Assembly (NCBI GenBank): GCA_902595725.1
Contig: CACJRJ010000013.1
Span: 1-38,890, forward strand
From: an uncultured Pelagibacteraceae bacterium
GTDB taxonomy: Bacteria > Pseudomonadota > Alphaproteobacteria > Pelagibacterales > Pelagibacteraceae
Reading direction: 5' to 3'
Length of the DNA stretch: 38,890 nucleotides
Within the stretch, counting starts at the first letter, position 1; every line of letters starts with the position of its first letter. Shown here one piece after another: positions 8,136-16,830 of the stretch. Below the pieces are notes generated by a model. It saw nothing but the letters and a program-made list of their open reading frames with translations. It was not told where the DNA came from and did no database searches. The translations under genes were made by a program, and so were the position numbers.

Positions 8136-9476
8136 CTATTTTTTTGGTTGATTTAAAAAAACTTTTGAAGAGTCATCCATTGCTGTTGCCCAAGGTGTAT
8201 GATGTACTGGGGCAATAGATCCTGTAACAGGTGAAGAAAAAGATTTATTTCTATATGTCATAATATCTTCTACTTTATGGTGTTCCCATTCTTTAAAGTG
8301 TTTTCTAATTAACTCAAAATCAATTTTTGGATAATCAGATAGCCCATGAAGTTCTTTAGTATATTCAGTTTGAAAGTCTATCATTTGATCTGGATTTTCT
8401 AATTTTTCTTCTAAAGCAACCCATTTATTTATATCTTTTTCTATTTCTGAGCTATTTGGAATTTTACTTCTACCCATTATTACATCTCTTGCATACCACG
8501 CCTGACAATCAAACATATTAAAAGTATGAAATTGATCTTGCATACCTAAATAAAGTAATTTGTGATTATCTTGCCATACGACACCTTTATATAACTTTGG
8601 TGGATATAATCTGTTTCTAGTTTTTAGCTTAAGATCCTCAGTTAAAAATGGGAAATGGTGAAGATAACCAGAACACAAAATTATTGCATCAGCCTCTTGC
8701 TCATGCCCATCTTTAAAGATTGCTTTATTTCCAACCAGTTTATCTAAATAATGTACTTCTTTTACTCCCTTGGGCCATTTGAATCCCATTGGGTTATTTC
8801 TATAACCTATAGTTACACTTTTAGCTCCATACTTGTGGCATTGAAGAGCAACATCTTCTGCTGAATAACTGCTTCCTAAAACAATAACATTTTTTCCTCT
8901 AAATTCCTCTGCATCTCTAAAATCATGTGAATGCATAATTCTACCTGGAAAAGATTTCATTCCAGGATATTCTGGAATGAATGGAACTGAAAAGTGACCA
9001 GTTGATACAACTACATAATTAAAAATATCTTTTGAAAATTTGTCATTTTTTTTATCATGAGAAGTAATCTCAAAATTATTTCCATCGAAAACAACTTTAG
9101 AAACAGTTGTGCTAAATCTTACTTTATTTTTTAGATTACCTTTTTTTACTCTGCCAGTTATATAATCATATAAAACTTCTCTAGGTGGAAATGATGGAAT
9201 AGGTTTTCCAAAATGTTCATCAAACGAATAGTCGGCAAATTCCAAACATTCTTTTGGACCATTTGACCACAGATACCTATACATACTATTAGGAACAGGA
9301 TCACCATATTGGTCAGATCCAGTTCTCCAACTATAATTCCATAATCCTCCCCAGTCTTCCTGTTTTTCAAAGCAAACTATTTCAGGTATTTTTTCACCTT
9401 TTTTTTCAGCCTGTTCGAAAGCCCTCAACATCGAAAGACCACAAGGTCCAGTACCAATAATAGCTACTTTTGTCAT
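8136..9476 (-). CDS. tmm: Trimethylamine monooxygenase (flavin-containing monooxygenase)
   Basis: This soluble FAD/NADPH enzyme oxidises trimethylamine to trimethylamine N-oxide. Its 446 residues carry the FAD motif GTGPCGLS (8-15), the FMO signature segment FPGRIMHSHDFR, the NADPH motif LGSSYSAEDVA and ILCSGYLHHFPF. Stretches such as MYRYLWSNGPKECLEFADY and FDEHFGKPI agree closely with what I remember of the marine bacterial Tmm family. Start is ATG at 9476. It is convergent with gpsA (5-base gap) and divergent from the TRAP genes. TMAO made here would join the TMAO taken up by TmoXVW. No TMAO demethylase gene is visible in the window. Confidence 0.92.
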   Translation of the reverse strand: MTKVAIIGTGPCGLSMLRAFEQAEKKGEKIPEIVCFEKQEDWGGLWNYSWRTGSDQYGDPVPNSMYRYLWSNGPKECLEFADYSFDEHFGKPIPSFPPREVLYDYITGRVKKGNLKNKVRFSTTVSKVVFDGNNFEITSHDKKNDKFSKDIFNYVVVSTGHFSVPFIPEYPGMKSFPGRIMHSHDFRDAEEFRGKNVIVLGSSYSAEDVALQCHKYGAKSVTIGYRNNPMGFKWPKGVKEVHYLDKLVGNKAIFKDGHEQEADAIILCSGYLHHFPFLTEDLKLKTRNRLYPPKLYKGVVWQDNHKLLYLGMQDQFHTFNMFDCQAWYARDVIMGRSKIPNSSEIEKDINKWVALEEKLENPDQMIDFQTEYTKELHGLSDYPKIDFELIRKHFKEWEHHKVEDIMTYRNKSFSSPVTGSIAPVHHTPWATAMDDSSKVFLNQPKK

Positions 9477-9592
9477 AGTATTTTTAAACCCTTTAAATAA
9501 TTTTTAAATCTATCTTATCTAAATATTAATTCAATGATTTTAATTCTTGCAATAATTCTAATTTTAATTTTAATGTCATAAAAAATAACTCT
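9477..9592. promoter_or_regulatory. Divergent intergenic region between tmm and the TRAP operon
   Basis: These 116 bases separate two divergent genes and must hold both promoters. For the plus strand, TTGCAA (9547-9552) and TTTAAT (9569-9574), 16 bases apart, are a weak sigma-70 pair. The AT-rich background makes this uncertain. I see no clear operator or RNA structure. Confidence 0.4.
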
Positions 9593-10102
9593 ATGCCAAA
9601 ATTAATATCCAGCTATGTAAAATTTATTGATACTATTTGTATTAAAGTTGGAAGAATAGTTATGTATGGAGTTTTTTTTATGATGTTCGTACTCATCCTT
9701 TCTTTTGTTACTAGAAACATAATTAATTATCCATTGATGTGGATAATTGAGATGGCTCAATTTACAATTACTGCATATTATTTATTGGGTGGTGGTTATT
9801 CTATGATTACAGATGATCATGTAAGAATGGATTTATTTTATGGTAGACTTTCGGAAAGAGGAAAAGCAAAAATGGATGCTTTTACAAGTATATTTTTAAT
9901 TTTCTATTTAGTAATTTTATTTTATGGATCCATAACAAGCTTACAATACACCATTCAAACTAAACAAAAACTTTTTACGGCGTGGGCACCTTATGTTTGG
10001 CCAATAAAAAGTTTAATGTTAATAGGTATTTTTCTAATGTTACTGCAAGCTTTTTCAATGCTTTTTAAAGACATAGCTAAAATAAAAGGTAAAAAAATAT
10101 AA
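9593..10102 (+). CDS. TRAP transporter small membrane subunit (DctQ type)
   Basis: The 169-residue protein has four predicted membrane helices and the DctQ-family pattern: a first helix near 22-42, PLMWIIEMAQF near 49-59, then DHVRMDLFYGRLS. It should form the integral membrane complex with the large subunit and accept a ligand-loaded periplasmic binding protein. The large-subunit gene starts 2 bases after its stop. The position downstream of the divergent tmm promoter region makes it the first gene of the TRAP unit. Confidence 0.88.
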   Translation: MPKLISSYVKFIDTICIKVGRIVMYGVFFMMFVLILSFVTRNIINYPLMWIIEMAQFTITAYYLLGGGYSMITDDHVRMDLFYGRLSERGKAKMDAFTSIFLIFYLVILFYGSITSLQYTIQTKQKLFTAWAPYVWPIKSLMLIGIFLMLLQAFSMLFKDIAKIKGKKI

Positions 10103-10104
10103 AT

Positions 10105-11445
10105 ATGTTAGCACAATACTTAAGTTATGAATTCATTGCATTGTTTATGTTTATAACAATGTTAACAATGATGTTCACTGGTCAAAGAGTATTTGGTGCA
10201 ATTGGCTTTGTTGCAGCTGCTTCAGCATTATTGATTTGGGGTGAAGGATCTATGGAGATGCCCTATACAGCTACTTGGAAATTATTTAAATGGTATCCAA
10301 TGCTTACTCTTCCCCTTTTTATTTATATGGGTTTTATGATCTCCGAGTCTGGAATAGCAAACGATTTATATAAAATGTTTCATGTATATTTTGGTGGACT
10401 AAAAGGCGGTCTTGCGATTGGAACTATGCTTATGATGGTAGCAATTTCGGCAATGAATGGATTAAGTGTGGCTGGAATGGCAATAGGAGCCACAATTGCA
10501 CTTCCAGAAATGTTGAAGAGGAATTATGACAAACGAATGATAACCGGGGTAGTTCAAGCAGGGAGTTCTCTAGGTATACTTATACCCCCAAGTGTAGTTA
10601 TGGTTTTATATGGTATGATTGCAAGGCAACCTGTTAGTAAGCTTTGGTTGGCTGGCCTTTTACCTGGAATATTAATGGCTTCTTTATTTATTATTTATAT
10701 TTATGTTAGATGCCGACTGCAACCAGAATTAGGTCCGGCATTAGATAAAAAAGAAAGAGACATTCCGTTATCAGAAAAATTAAAATTATTAAAAGCTGGA
10801 ATAATTCCTTTTGTAATTTTCTTTCTTATGACTGGTTTGTTTTTAATGGGAATAGCTAGTCTGGTTGAATGCTCAGCCGTTGGAGCATTACTTGCTACTA
10901 TCGCTGCTATTTATAAAAAAAGATTTAACAAACAAGTACTCGAAACTACGCTTAAAAAAACACTGGGTGTTTCATGTATGTTTATGTGGATAATTTTGGC
11001 TGCATTATGTTTCGGAGCTGTATTTGATGGTTTGGGAGCAGGAAAAGCAATAGAAAAGTTATTTATTGAAAGATGGCATCTAACACCTTGGGGAGTTTTA
11101 ATTATGATGCAACTTTCTTATATAATTATGGGAATGTTTTTAGATGATACTGCAATGTTGGTAATTGTTGCGCCACTTTATGTTCCACTAATTATATCTT
11201 TAGGATTCGACCCAATATGGTATGGAGTGCTTTATACAATTACTTGTCAAATAGCATACATGACTCCACCGTTTGGATATAATTTATTCTTAATGAGAGC
11301 TATGGCACCAAAAGAAATAACTTTATATGATATTTATAGATCAATAATTCCATTTGTTATAGTTATGGTTATTGGTCTAGCGATAGTTATGGCATTTCCT
11401 GAAATCGCTACATACTTGCCTGAAAAATATTTATCAAATAAATAA
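10105..11445 (+). CDS. TRAP transporter large membrane subunit (DctM type)
   Basis: This 446-residue, roughly 12-helix protein is the ion-coupled permease of a TRAP system. Family hallmarks include VFGAIGFVAA near 23, LFIYMGFMISESGIA near 71, SGLSVAGMA-like NGLSVAGMAIGA near 119, GSSLGILIPPS near 152, LDDTAMLVIVAPLY near 345 and MTPPFGYNLFLM near 392. It depends on the binding protein encoded at 11540. A gap of 94 bases with palindromes separates it from that gene, so the binding protein may also have its own promoter. Confidence 0.92.
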   Translation: MLAQYLSYEFIALFMFITMLTMMFTGQRVFGAIGFVAAASALLIWGEGSMEMPYTATWKLFKWYPMLTLPLFIYMGFMISESGIANDLYKMFHVYFGGLKGGLAIGTMLMMVAISAMNGLSVAGMAIGATIALPEMLKRNYDKRMITGVVQAGSSLGILIPPSVVMVLYGMIARQPVSKLWLAGLLPGILMASLFIIYIYVRCRLQPELGPALDKKERDIPLSEKLKLLKAGIIPFVIFFLMTGLFLMGIASLVECSAVGALLATIAAIYKKRFNKQVLETTLKKTLGVSCMFMWIILAALCFGAVFDGLGAGKAIEKLFIERWHLTPWGVLIMMQLSYIIMGMFLDDTAMLVIVAPLYVPLIISLGFDPIWYGVLYTITCQIAYMTPPFGYNLFLMRAMAPKEITLYDIYRSIIPFVIVMVIGLAIVMAFPEIATYLPEKYLSNK

Positions 11446-11462
11446 ATTCAACTTGTAGTTTA

Positions 11463-11494
11463 AATTATTTTAAATAATTACTAGAATCATTCTA
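11463..11494 (+). promoter_or_regulatory. Two palindromes upstream of the TRAP binding-protein gene
   Basis: In the gap between the large subunit and binding-protein genes lie AATTATTT-T-AAATAATT (11463-11479) and, 2 bases later, TAGAAT-C-ATTCTA (11482-11494). A possible -10 box TATAAA is at 11517-11522, followed by a good ribosome site (AGAGGAAG) before the ATG at 11540. The second palindrome could be an operator, and the first could be a weak mRNA hairpin. No convincing -35 box is visible. Confidence 0.35.
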
Positions 11495-11539
11495 AAATTA
11501 ATAATAACCTTTTACGTATAAATTAAGCGAGAGGAAGAT

Positions 11540-12616
11540 ATGAAAAAAGAAAAAAAAATCATAACAAATAAAAGGCGTTCATTTATTAAGAAAGCCGGTT
11601 TGTTAACTTTGGGTGCGGCGGGGGCTACAGTTGTAAAAGCTCCTTATGTTTATGCGGCGTCAAATCCGATTAAATGGAGACTGCAAACATATTCTGGTGC
11701 ACCTTTAGGAGCTCATGTGATTAAGCCACAAATTGAAGCTTTTAATAAAGCCGCGCATGGCGAAATGGAAATTGAGCTTTACTATGCAGACCAATTAGTA
11801 CCAACTGATGAATTGTTTAGAGCAATGCAGGCAGGTACAATTGATGCTGTGCAAAGTGATGACGCAACTATGGGTTCACCAGTAGATATACAGGTTTTTG
11901 GTGGATATTTCCCATTTGCAACAAGATACAGCTTAGATGTTCCATCATTATTTAAATATTATGGTTTAAATGAAATTTGGGATGAAGCTTATAAAGAAGT
12001 TAAGGGAGTAAAATGGTTAAGCACTAGTGCTTGGGACCCTTGTCATCTATTTACTGTTAAGAAAAAAGTTACTTCATTAGCAGACATGAAAGGTTTAAGA
12101 GTTTTCGGCGTTCCTACTGCTGGGAAATTCTTGTCTAGATATGGTTTAATTCCGGTAATTGTACCATGGGATGATGTTGAAACTGCAATGCAAACAGGTG
12201 AACTTGATGGTGTTTGTTGGTGTGGATTCACTGAAGCTTACGAAGTAGGTTGGGCAGATATTTGTAAATATGCTTTAACAAACGCAGTTACAGGTGCATG
12301 GTTTGGTTCTTACTTTGCCAATTCAAAAAGTTGGGAAAAATTAAGTCCAAAACTTCAAGCTTTATACCGAATGTCTATTAATGACTCTCATTATTATAGA
12401 CAAGTATGGTATTGGGGTGGAGAAGCTGATCTACGTGTTAATGGTAAAAAAATGGAACTAACAAGTCTTCCAGCGAATGAATGGAGCAAGGTAGTAGAAG
12501 ACTCTAAAGAGTTCTGGGATGATACATCTAAAATTAGCCCACGTGCTAAAAAAGTTGTTGATGCATTTAAATTATATGCTCAAACAATGGAAAAAGCTGG
12601 TTATCCTTATAGATAA
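11540..12616 (+). CDS. TRAP transporter periplasmic binding protein (DctP type), probable Tat substrate
   Basis: The 358-residue protein starts with a twin-arginine type signal: RRSFIKKAG at 12-20, a hydrophobic segment, then a likely cleavage after YVYA near residue 39. The body matches the DctP fold (ELFRAMQAGTIDAV, then DMKGLRVFG at 182-190, DDVETAMQTGELDG near 211-224). By eye, the position that is normally the carboxylate-binding Arg in GLKIR-type motifs is Phe189 here, so the ligand may not be an ordinary carboxylate. Neighbouring alcohol and aldehyde dehydrogenases hint at an alcohol or aldehyde-yielding substrate. The substrate cannot be named. Confidence 0.88.
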   Translation: MKKEKKIITNKRRSFIKKAGLLTLGAAGATVVKAPYVYAASNPIKWRLQTYSGAPLGAHVIKPQIEAFNKAAHGEMEIELYYADQLVPTDELFRAMQAGTIDAVQSDDATMGSPVDIQVFGGYFPFATRYSLDVPSLFKYYGLNEIWDEAYKEVKGVKWLSTSAWDPCHLFTVKKKVTSLADMKGLRVFGVPTAGKFLSRYGLIPVIVPWDDVETAMQTGELDGVCWCGFTEAYEVGWADICKYALTNAVTGAWFGSYFANSKSWEKLSPKLQALYRMSINDSHYYRQVWYWGGEADLRVNGKKMELTSLPANEWSKVVEDSKEFWDDTSKISPRAKKVVDAFKLYAQTMEKAGYPYR

Positions 12617-12625
12617 TAATATTTT

Positions 12626-12652
12626 TAGGCGCTTCTTTTTTAGAAGCGCCTA
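12626..12652. terminator. Strong hairpin at the convergent end of the TRAP operon
   Basis: TAGGCGCTTCT (12626-12636) pairs perfectly with AGAAGCGCCTA (12642-12652) around a five-T loop. Neither strand has a T run directly after the stem, so it is not a textbook intrinsic terminator. It may protect or end the 3' ends of both converging transcripts. Confidence 0.65.
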
Positions 12653-12662
12653 ATTCTAAGAT

Positions 12663-13418
12663 TTAAGGTTTAGCGGTAATACCGCCGTCGATAATAATTT
12701 CAGTTCCAGTAATATAATTAGATTGGTCACTTAATAGAAACATAACGGTATTTGATATGTCTTGCGGTTCACCTATTCTATTAAGAGGTATTATTTTTGC
12801 CAATTTTTTTTTTGCTGATGGATTTTTTTTCCATCTTTTTTGCATATTAGTATCGACTGCTCCTGGTAATATACTATTTGATCTAATATTGTTTGAAGCA
12901 AATTGAATTGCTAGAGATTTTGAAAGTCTAATCATAGCAGCTTTAGAGGATCCATAAGCATCCTGCGGTTTATCATCACCTGACAATGCATCAACAGACG
13001 AAATATGCACCATTGATCCAAATTTATTTTTTTTCATTTTAGGTATAATAATTTTAGATAGATAAACCATTGATTTTAAGTTTATTTCATAGACTTTATC
13101 CCATATTTTGGGGTCAATATTAGTTGATGATATATCTTTATCAAACCATAAGACGCCTGTTGTATTAATTAAATAGTCAATCTGCTTATTTTTTTTGTAA
13201 AATATTTCTATAGATTTTTTTAATTTTTTAAAATTTGTAACATTAATATTTTTGTATGTGCAATTTTGATTATCTTTTAAAAAATTTTTAGGAGGTTTTT
13301 TCAAATCAATCATAAGTACAGCAATATTATTTTTTGATAAATTTTTAGAAATTTCTAAACCCATGCCACCACAAGCACCAGTAACAATTGCTGATTTACC
13401 TTTGTAAGTAAGTTTCAT
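12663..13418 (-). CDS. Short-chain dehydrogenase/reductase
   Basis: This is a 251-residue classical SDR. The cofactor motif TGACGGMG is at 13-20, Asp38 after the second strand favours NAD(H), NTTG is near 85-88, the catalytic Ser lies in HISS near 138-141, and Tyr155 and Lys159 sit in YGSSK. The C-terminal GTEIIIDGGI is typical of FabG-like enzymes. It interconverts an alcohol and a carbonyl on an unknown substrate. It is 4 bases after the aldehyde dehydrogenase gene, so both are cotranscribed and probably act in one pathway with the TRAP substrate. Confidence 0.88.
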   Translation of the reverse strand: MKLTYKGKSAIVTGACGGMGLEISKNLSKNNIAVLMIDLKKPPKNFLKDNQNCTYKNINVTNFKKLKKSIEIFYKKNKQIDYLINTTGVLWFDKDISSTNIDPKIWDKVYEINLKSMVYLSKIIIPKMKKNKFGSMVHISSVDALSGDDKPQDAYGSSKAAMIRLSKSLAIQFASNNIRSNSILPGAVDTNMQKRWKKNPSAKKKLAKIIPLNRIGEPQDISNTVMFLLSDQSNYITGTEIIIDGGITAKP

Positions 13419-13422
13419 TTTT

Positions 13423-14799
13423 TTATAATTTTTTCTTTAGGTGAAAACTTTTTGGTTTTGTAAGATGTTCATATGCTATTTCAGATAAAGAACAACCTTT
13501 TCCCGTTTCCTTTACACCTGTCCAAGATAATCCTGGATCTAAGTAATCACATCTATTCATAAATAAAGTTCCAGTATTTACTTTATTGCCAAGCTTTTCT
13601 GCAACATCAATATCTTTAGTCCAAATAGATGCGGTTAAACCATAAGGACTATCATTCATCAAATTTATACCTTCATGGTCATTATCCACTGCCATTATTC
13701 CTACACAAGGACCAAATGTTTCTTCCATCATAAATTTCATTTCATGATTTACATTAGTTAGAACTTGAGGGATCATGTAATTTTTATGTTCTTTTGGGTA
13801 ATCAAATTTTGATTCATCAATCATCATTTTTGCACCTTGTTTTACAGCTAAATTCATCTGATCTTTAATAAAATCCGCAGCAGATAATTTAACAACAGGA
13901 CCAAGGTTGGTATCTTCTTTTAATGGATTACCCAATTTGTAGCTGTATGTTTTATCAATAAATAATTCTAAAAAATTATTATATATTTTTTTATCTACGT
14001 AGATTCTTTCTATACCACAGCAAGATTGACCAGAATTAAAAAAAGAACCATCCACAAGATTTTCTACAGTATTTTCAAGATCAGCATCATGTCTTACAAA
14101 TGCTGGATCCTTTCCACCCAATTCAAGTGCAATACTTATAAATTTGTTCATTGTTGATTTTTGAACTTCATAGCCTGCACTTACTGACCCTGTAAATGAA
14201 ACAAAACCAATTCTTTTATCAGAAACTATTTTCAAACTGTCATTGTGGTTAAGATGTAAATAATTAAATGTATTATTAGGAAGAGTTTTTTTAGCTGATT
14301 CATACAATTGCTCAGCACAAAGAGGTGTCTGGGCTGAATGCTTTAATATTACAGAATTTCCTGCTGCAAGAGACGGTATAATTGAATTAACAGACGTTAA
14401 ATAGGGATAGTTCCATGGAGCTATAATAAAAGAAACTCCCATTGGAATTCTTTTAATATAATTTTTAAAATTTTCTTTTTCTGGCAAATAGATATTTTTT
14501 AATTTTTCATCCGCAATTGAGAGCATATAATCAGCTCTTTCTTTAAAACCTTTTAATTCATTTAATGCTTGAGAGATTGGCCTTCCCATTTGTCTAGTAA
14601 TTTCTTCAATAATTTGTTTTTCTTTTGATAAAAAGTCAGCAACAAATTTTTTTAATAAACCAACTCTTTCCTCTACTTTAAGTGATCCCCATTCATTTTG
14701 TGCAATTACTGAATTAGATATAGTTTCTTCAATTATTTTCGAATTATACTCTCTTTCGACATATATTGTATTATCTATTGGTGTAATTGTTTGGATCAT
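13423..14799 (-). CDS. NAD(P)-dependent aldehyde dehydrogenase
   Basis: The 458-residue protein belongs to the ALDH superfamily. The catalytic Cys260 is in FFNSGQSCCG and the general base Glu226 in ALELGGKDP. Coenzyme contacts are APWNYP (127-132) and FTGSVSAG (202-209). It oxidises an aldehyde to the carboxylate; the substrate is not evident. The sequence WTGVKETGKGCSLSEIAYEHLTKPKS near the end resembles succinate-semialdehyde or lactaldehyde-type members. It is first in a two-gene operon with the SDR and divergent from the iron-type alcohol dehydrogenase, suggesting a coordinated alcohol-aldehyde-acid route. Confidence 0.9.
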   Translation of the reverse strand: MIQTITPIDNTIYVEREYNSKIIEETISNSVIAQNEWGSLKVEERVGLLKKFVADFLSKEKQIIEEITRQMGRPISQALNELKGFKERADYMLSIADEKLKNIYLPEKENFKNYIKRIPMGVSFIIAPWNYPYLTSVNSIIPSLAAGNSVILKHSAQTPLCAEQLYESAKKTLPNNTFNYLHLNHNDSLKIVSDKRIGFVSFTGSVSAGYEVQKSTMNKFISIALELGGKDPAFVRHDADLENTVENLVDGSFFNSGQSCCGIERIYVDKKIYNNFLELFIDKTYSYKLGNPLKEDTNLGPVVKLSAADFIKDQMNLAVKQGAKMMIDESKFDYPKEHKNYMIPQVLTNVNHEMKFMMEETFGPCVGIMAVDNDHEGINLMNDSPYGLTASIWTKDIDVAEKLGNKVNTGTLFMNRCDYLDPGLSWTGVKETGKGCSLSEIAYEHLTKPKSFHLKKKL

Positions 14800-14869
14800 A
14801 AAAAATGTAAGATTAAACTAGATTAATTTCATTTACCATATTAAAAATCCTCTATAAATAAATTTAAAT
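14800..14869. promoter_or_regulatory. Short divergent promoter region
   Basis: Only 70 bases separate the start codons of the aldehyde dehydrogenase (minus) and alcohol dehydrogenase (plus), so promoters for both directions must overlap here. The sequence is very AT rich. No operator is evident, but the tight divergence suggests shared control. Confidence 0.4.
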
Positions 14870-16033
14870 ATGAGCAAATATAATTGGAATTATCCAACTA
14901 CAATGTGGGTAGGTGAAAATAGAATTACCGATTTAGGTAGTGCTTGCAAACAGTTAAATATTAAAAGTCCTTTGCTAGTTACAGACAGCGGTTTAGTTAA
15001 AACTCAGATGGTTTTCAATATATTAGAAAAATTAAAAGACGAAGGATTTAAAGTTAGTATTTTTTCAAAAGTTGTAGGTAATCCCACAGGTACAAATGTT
15101 AAAGAAGGAGTTGAAATATATAATAAAGATAGTTGTGACGGAGTTATAGCATTTGGCGGAGGTAGTGGATTAGATGTTGGAAAAGCTGTAGCATTTATGT
15201 CAGGACAAACTCTTTCAATTTGGGACTTTGAAGATGTAGGAGATAACTGGACTAAAGCAAATCATGATAAAATTTCTCCAATTATAGCTGTTCCGACTAC
15301 TGCTGGCACAGGATCTGAAACTGGTAGAGCTTCTGTAATTTTAAATGAAGAAACAGGTGTAAAAAATATTATTTTTCACCCAAAATTTTTACCTTCAATT
15401 GTAATATTAGATCCAACTTTAACTATTGGTTTACCACCAAAAATTACAGCTGCTACAGGAATGGATGCTTTAGCTCATAATCTTGAAGCATATTGTGCAC
15501 CCGGATTTCATCCAATGGCTGATGGTATTGCTTTAGAAGGAATGAGAATGATTAATCAATGGTTGTTAAAAGCTGTCAAGGATGGTTCTAATATTGAAGC
15601 AAGAATGAACATGTTAACAGCAGCTAGCATGGGATCTACTGCTTTTCAAAAAGGATTAGGTGCAATTCATTCCTTAAGTCACCCTGTCAACGCAGTTAAT
15701 AATATTCATCATGGATTATCAAATGCAATATTCATGCCATATGTTTTAACTTTCAATAAAGATGTAATTGAAGAAAAAATTATTAAAATTTGTAAATATT
15801 TAGAATTGCAAAATCAATCATTCGATGCTTTTATACAGTGGGTCTTAGAATTAAGACAAAAATTAGATATGCCTCACAAGTTATCAGATATTATAAAGAA
15901 AGAAGATTTTGATATTGAAAGATTGTCAAAAATGGCCTTAGAAGATCCATCAACCTCATCTAATCCAAAAAAAATGACAGTTAATGATATGAAAATTTTG
16001 TACGAACACAGCATGTCTGGGAAATTATTTTAA
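14870..16033 (+). CDS. Iron-containing alcohol dehydrogenase (group III)
   Basis: The 387-residue protein carries the NAD-binding GGGSGLDVGKA (96-106), the TTAGTGSE loop (143-150) and all four metal ligands of the family: Asp199 and His203 in MDALAH, His267 in AIHSLSH and His281 in NIHHG. It should oxidise a primary alcohol, possibly methanol or an alcohol imported by the TRAP system. In the SAR11 literature an iron-type ADH in such a C1 cluster has been proposed for methanol oxidation; this is memory, not shown here. Its stop overlaps the next start (TAATG), so the amidotransferase gene is translationally coupled. Confidence 0.88.
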   Translation: MSKYNWNYPTTMWVGENRITDLGSACKQLNIKSPLLVTDSGLVKTQMVFNILEKLKDEGFKVSIFSKVVGNPTGTNVKEGVEIYNKDSCDGVIAFGGGSGLDVGKAVAFMSGQTLSIWDFEDVGDNWTKANHDKISPIIAVPTTAGTGSETGRASVILNEETGVKNIIFHPKFLPSIVILDPTLTIGLPPKITAATGMDALAHNLEAYCAPGFHPMADGIALEGMRMINQWLLKAVKDGSNIEARMNMLTAASMGSTAFQKGLGAIHSLSHPVNAVNNIHHGLSNAIFMPYVLTFNKDVIEEKIIKICKYLELQNQSFDAFIQWVLELRQKLDMPHKLSDIIKKEDFDIERLSKMALEDPSTSSNPKKMTVNDMKILYEHSMSGKLF

Positions 16034-16830
16034 TGAAAAATTTAAATTTATTAGTTGTTGAAGGAAACCTACCAAATGAAAATCAAAATTTTAAAAATTC
16101 AGGTATAAAAACTCATGCAGAAAGTTTACAAGAGAGTCTTGCGTATTATTCAAAAGATTTAAATATTGATGTTTTTAATCCATGTGCAGAAAAAAGTTTT
16201 GATAAAATAATTCCAAATATTAAAAAATATGATGGATTAATTTGGGGTGGTAGTAGCTTGAGCATCTATAACGATTGTATAGAAATTCGCAGACAAATTG
16301 CTTTTATGAAGGAATGTTTAAAAAATATTAAAAAAATTTTAGCTATTTGCTGGGGTATGCAAGTAGCCGTAACAGCAGCAGGAGGAGAAGTAAAAAAAGC
16401 ATCTAATGGCGCACACATTGGTATAGCCAAAGATATTGAAATTAATGAAAATGGATTGAAGCATCCTTTATATAGACATAAAAATAAAAAATTTAATTCA
16501 CCAGCTTTTAACTTTGATGAGGTAGTTACTTTACCAAATGAGGCGACTCATTTAGCATCAAACAAAATTAACAAAGTGCAAAGTATTCACTTTAAGTCTG
16601 GCGTAAGTGATATATGGGGTCTGCAGTACCATCCTGAAATCACATATGATAAAATGATTACATTAATTAAATTTAGAAAAGAAAGACTTATAACTGTTAG
16701 AAAATGTTTTAAGGATGAAGAAGAAATTCAGAATCATATTAAATTTATTGAAGAAGAAATCAAAAAATCAAAAAAAGATGCGAGAATGCTAGAGTTAAAA
16801 AATTGGTTAGACTATCTAAAAGCAGCTTAA
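16033..16830 (+). CDS. Orphan class I glutamine amidotransferase
   Basis: The 265-residue protein has the complete class I GATase triad: Cys106 in AICWGMQ, and His200 and Glu202 in LQYHPEI. It should release ammonia from glutamine or act as a related hydrolase. WGGSSLSIY (71-79) resembles the oxyanion region of GMP synthase-type domains. No synthase domain is fused or adjacent, and a charged C-terminal tail of about 50 residues follows the fold. It overlaps the alcohol dehydrogenase gene by one base and abuts fhs (convergent, no gap). Possibilities include amide or gamma-glutamyl chemistry on a methylated amine; the function is unknown. Confidence 0.8.
   Translation: MKNLNLLVVEGNLPNENQNFKNSGIKTHAESLQESLAYYSKDLNIDVFNPCAEKSFDKIIPNIKKYDGLIWGGSSLSIYNDCIEIRRQIAFMKECLKNIKKILAICWGMQVAVTAAGGEVKKASNGAHIGIAKDIEINENGLKHPLYRHKNKKFNSPAFNFDEVVTLPNEATHLASNKINKVQSIHFKSGVSDIWGLQYHPEITYDKMITLIKFRKERLITVRKCFKDEEEIQNHIKFIEEEIKKSKKDARMLELKNWLDYLKAA

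Noticed and set aside
12626-12652. Standard Rho-independent terminator after the TRAP binding-protein gene
   Set aside because: The stem is strong, but no T run follows on either strand. It is listed as a hairpin with reduced confidence.
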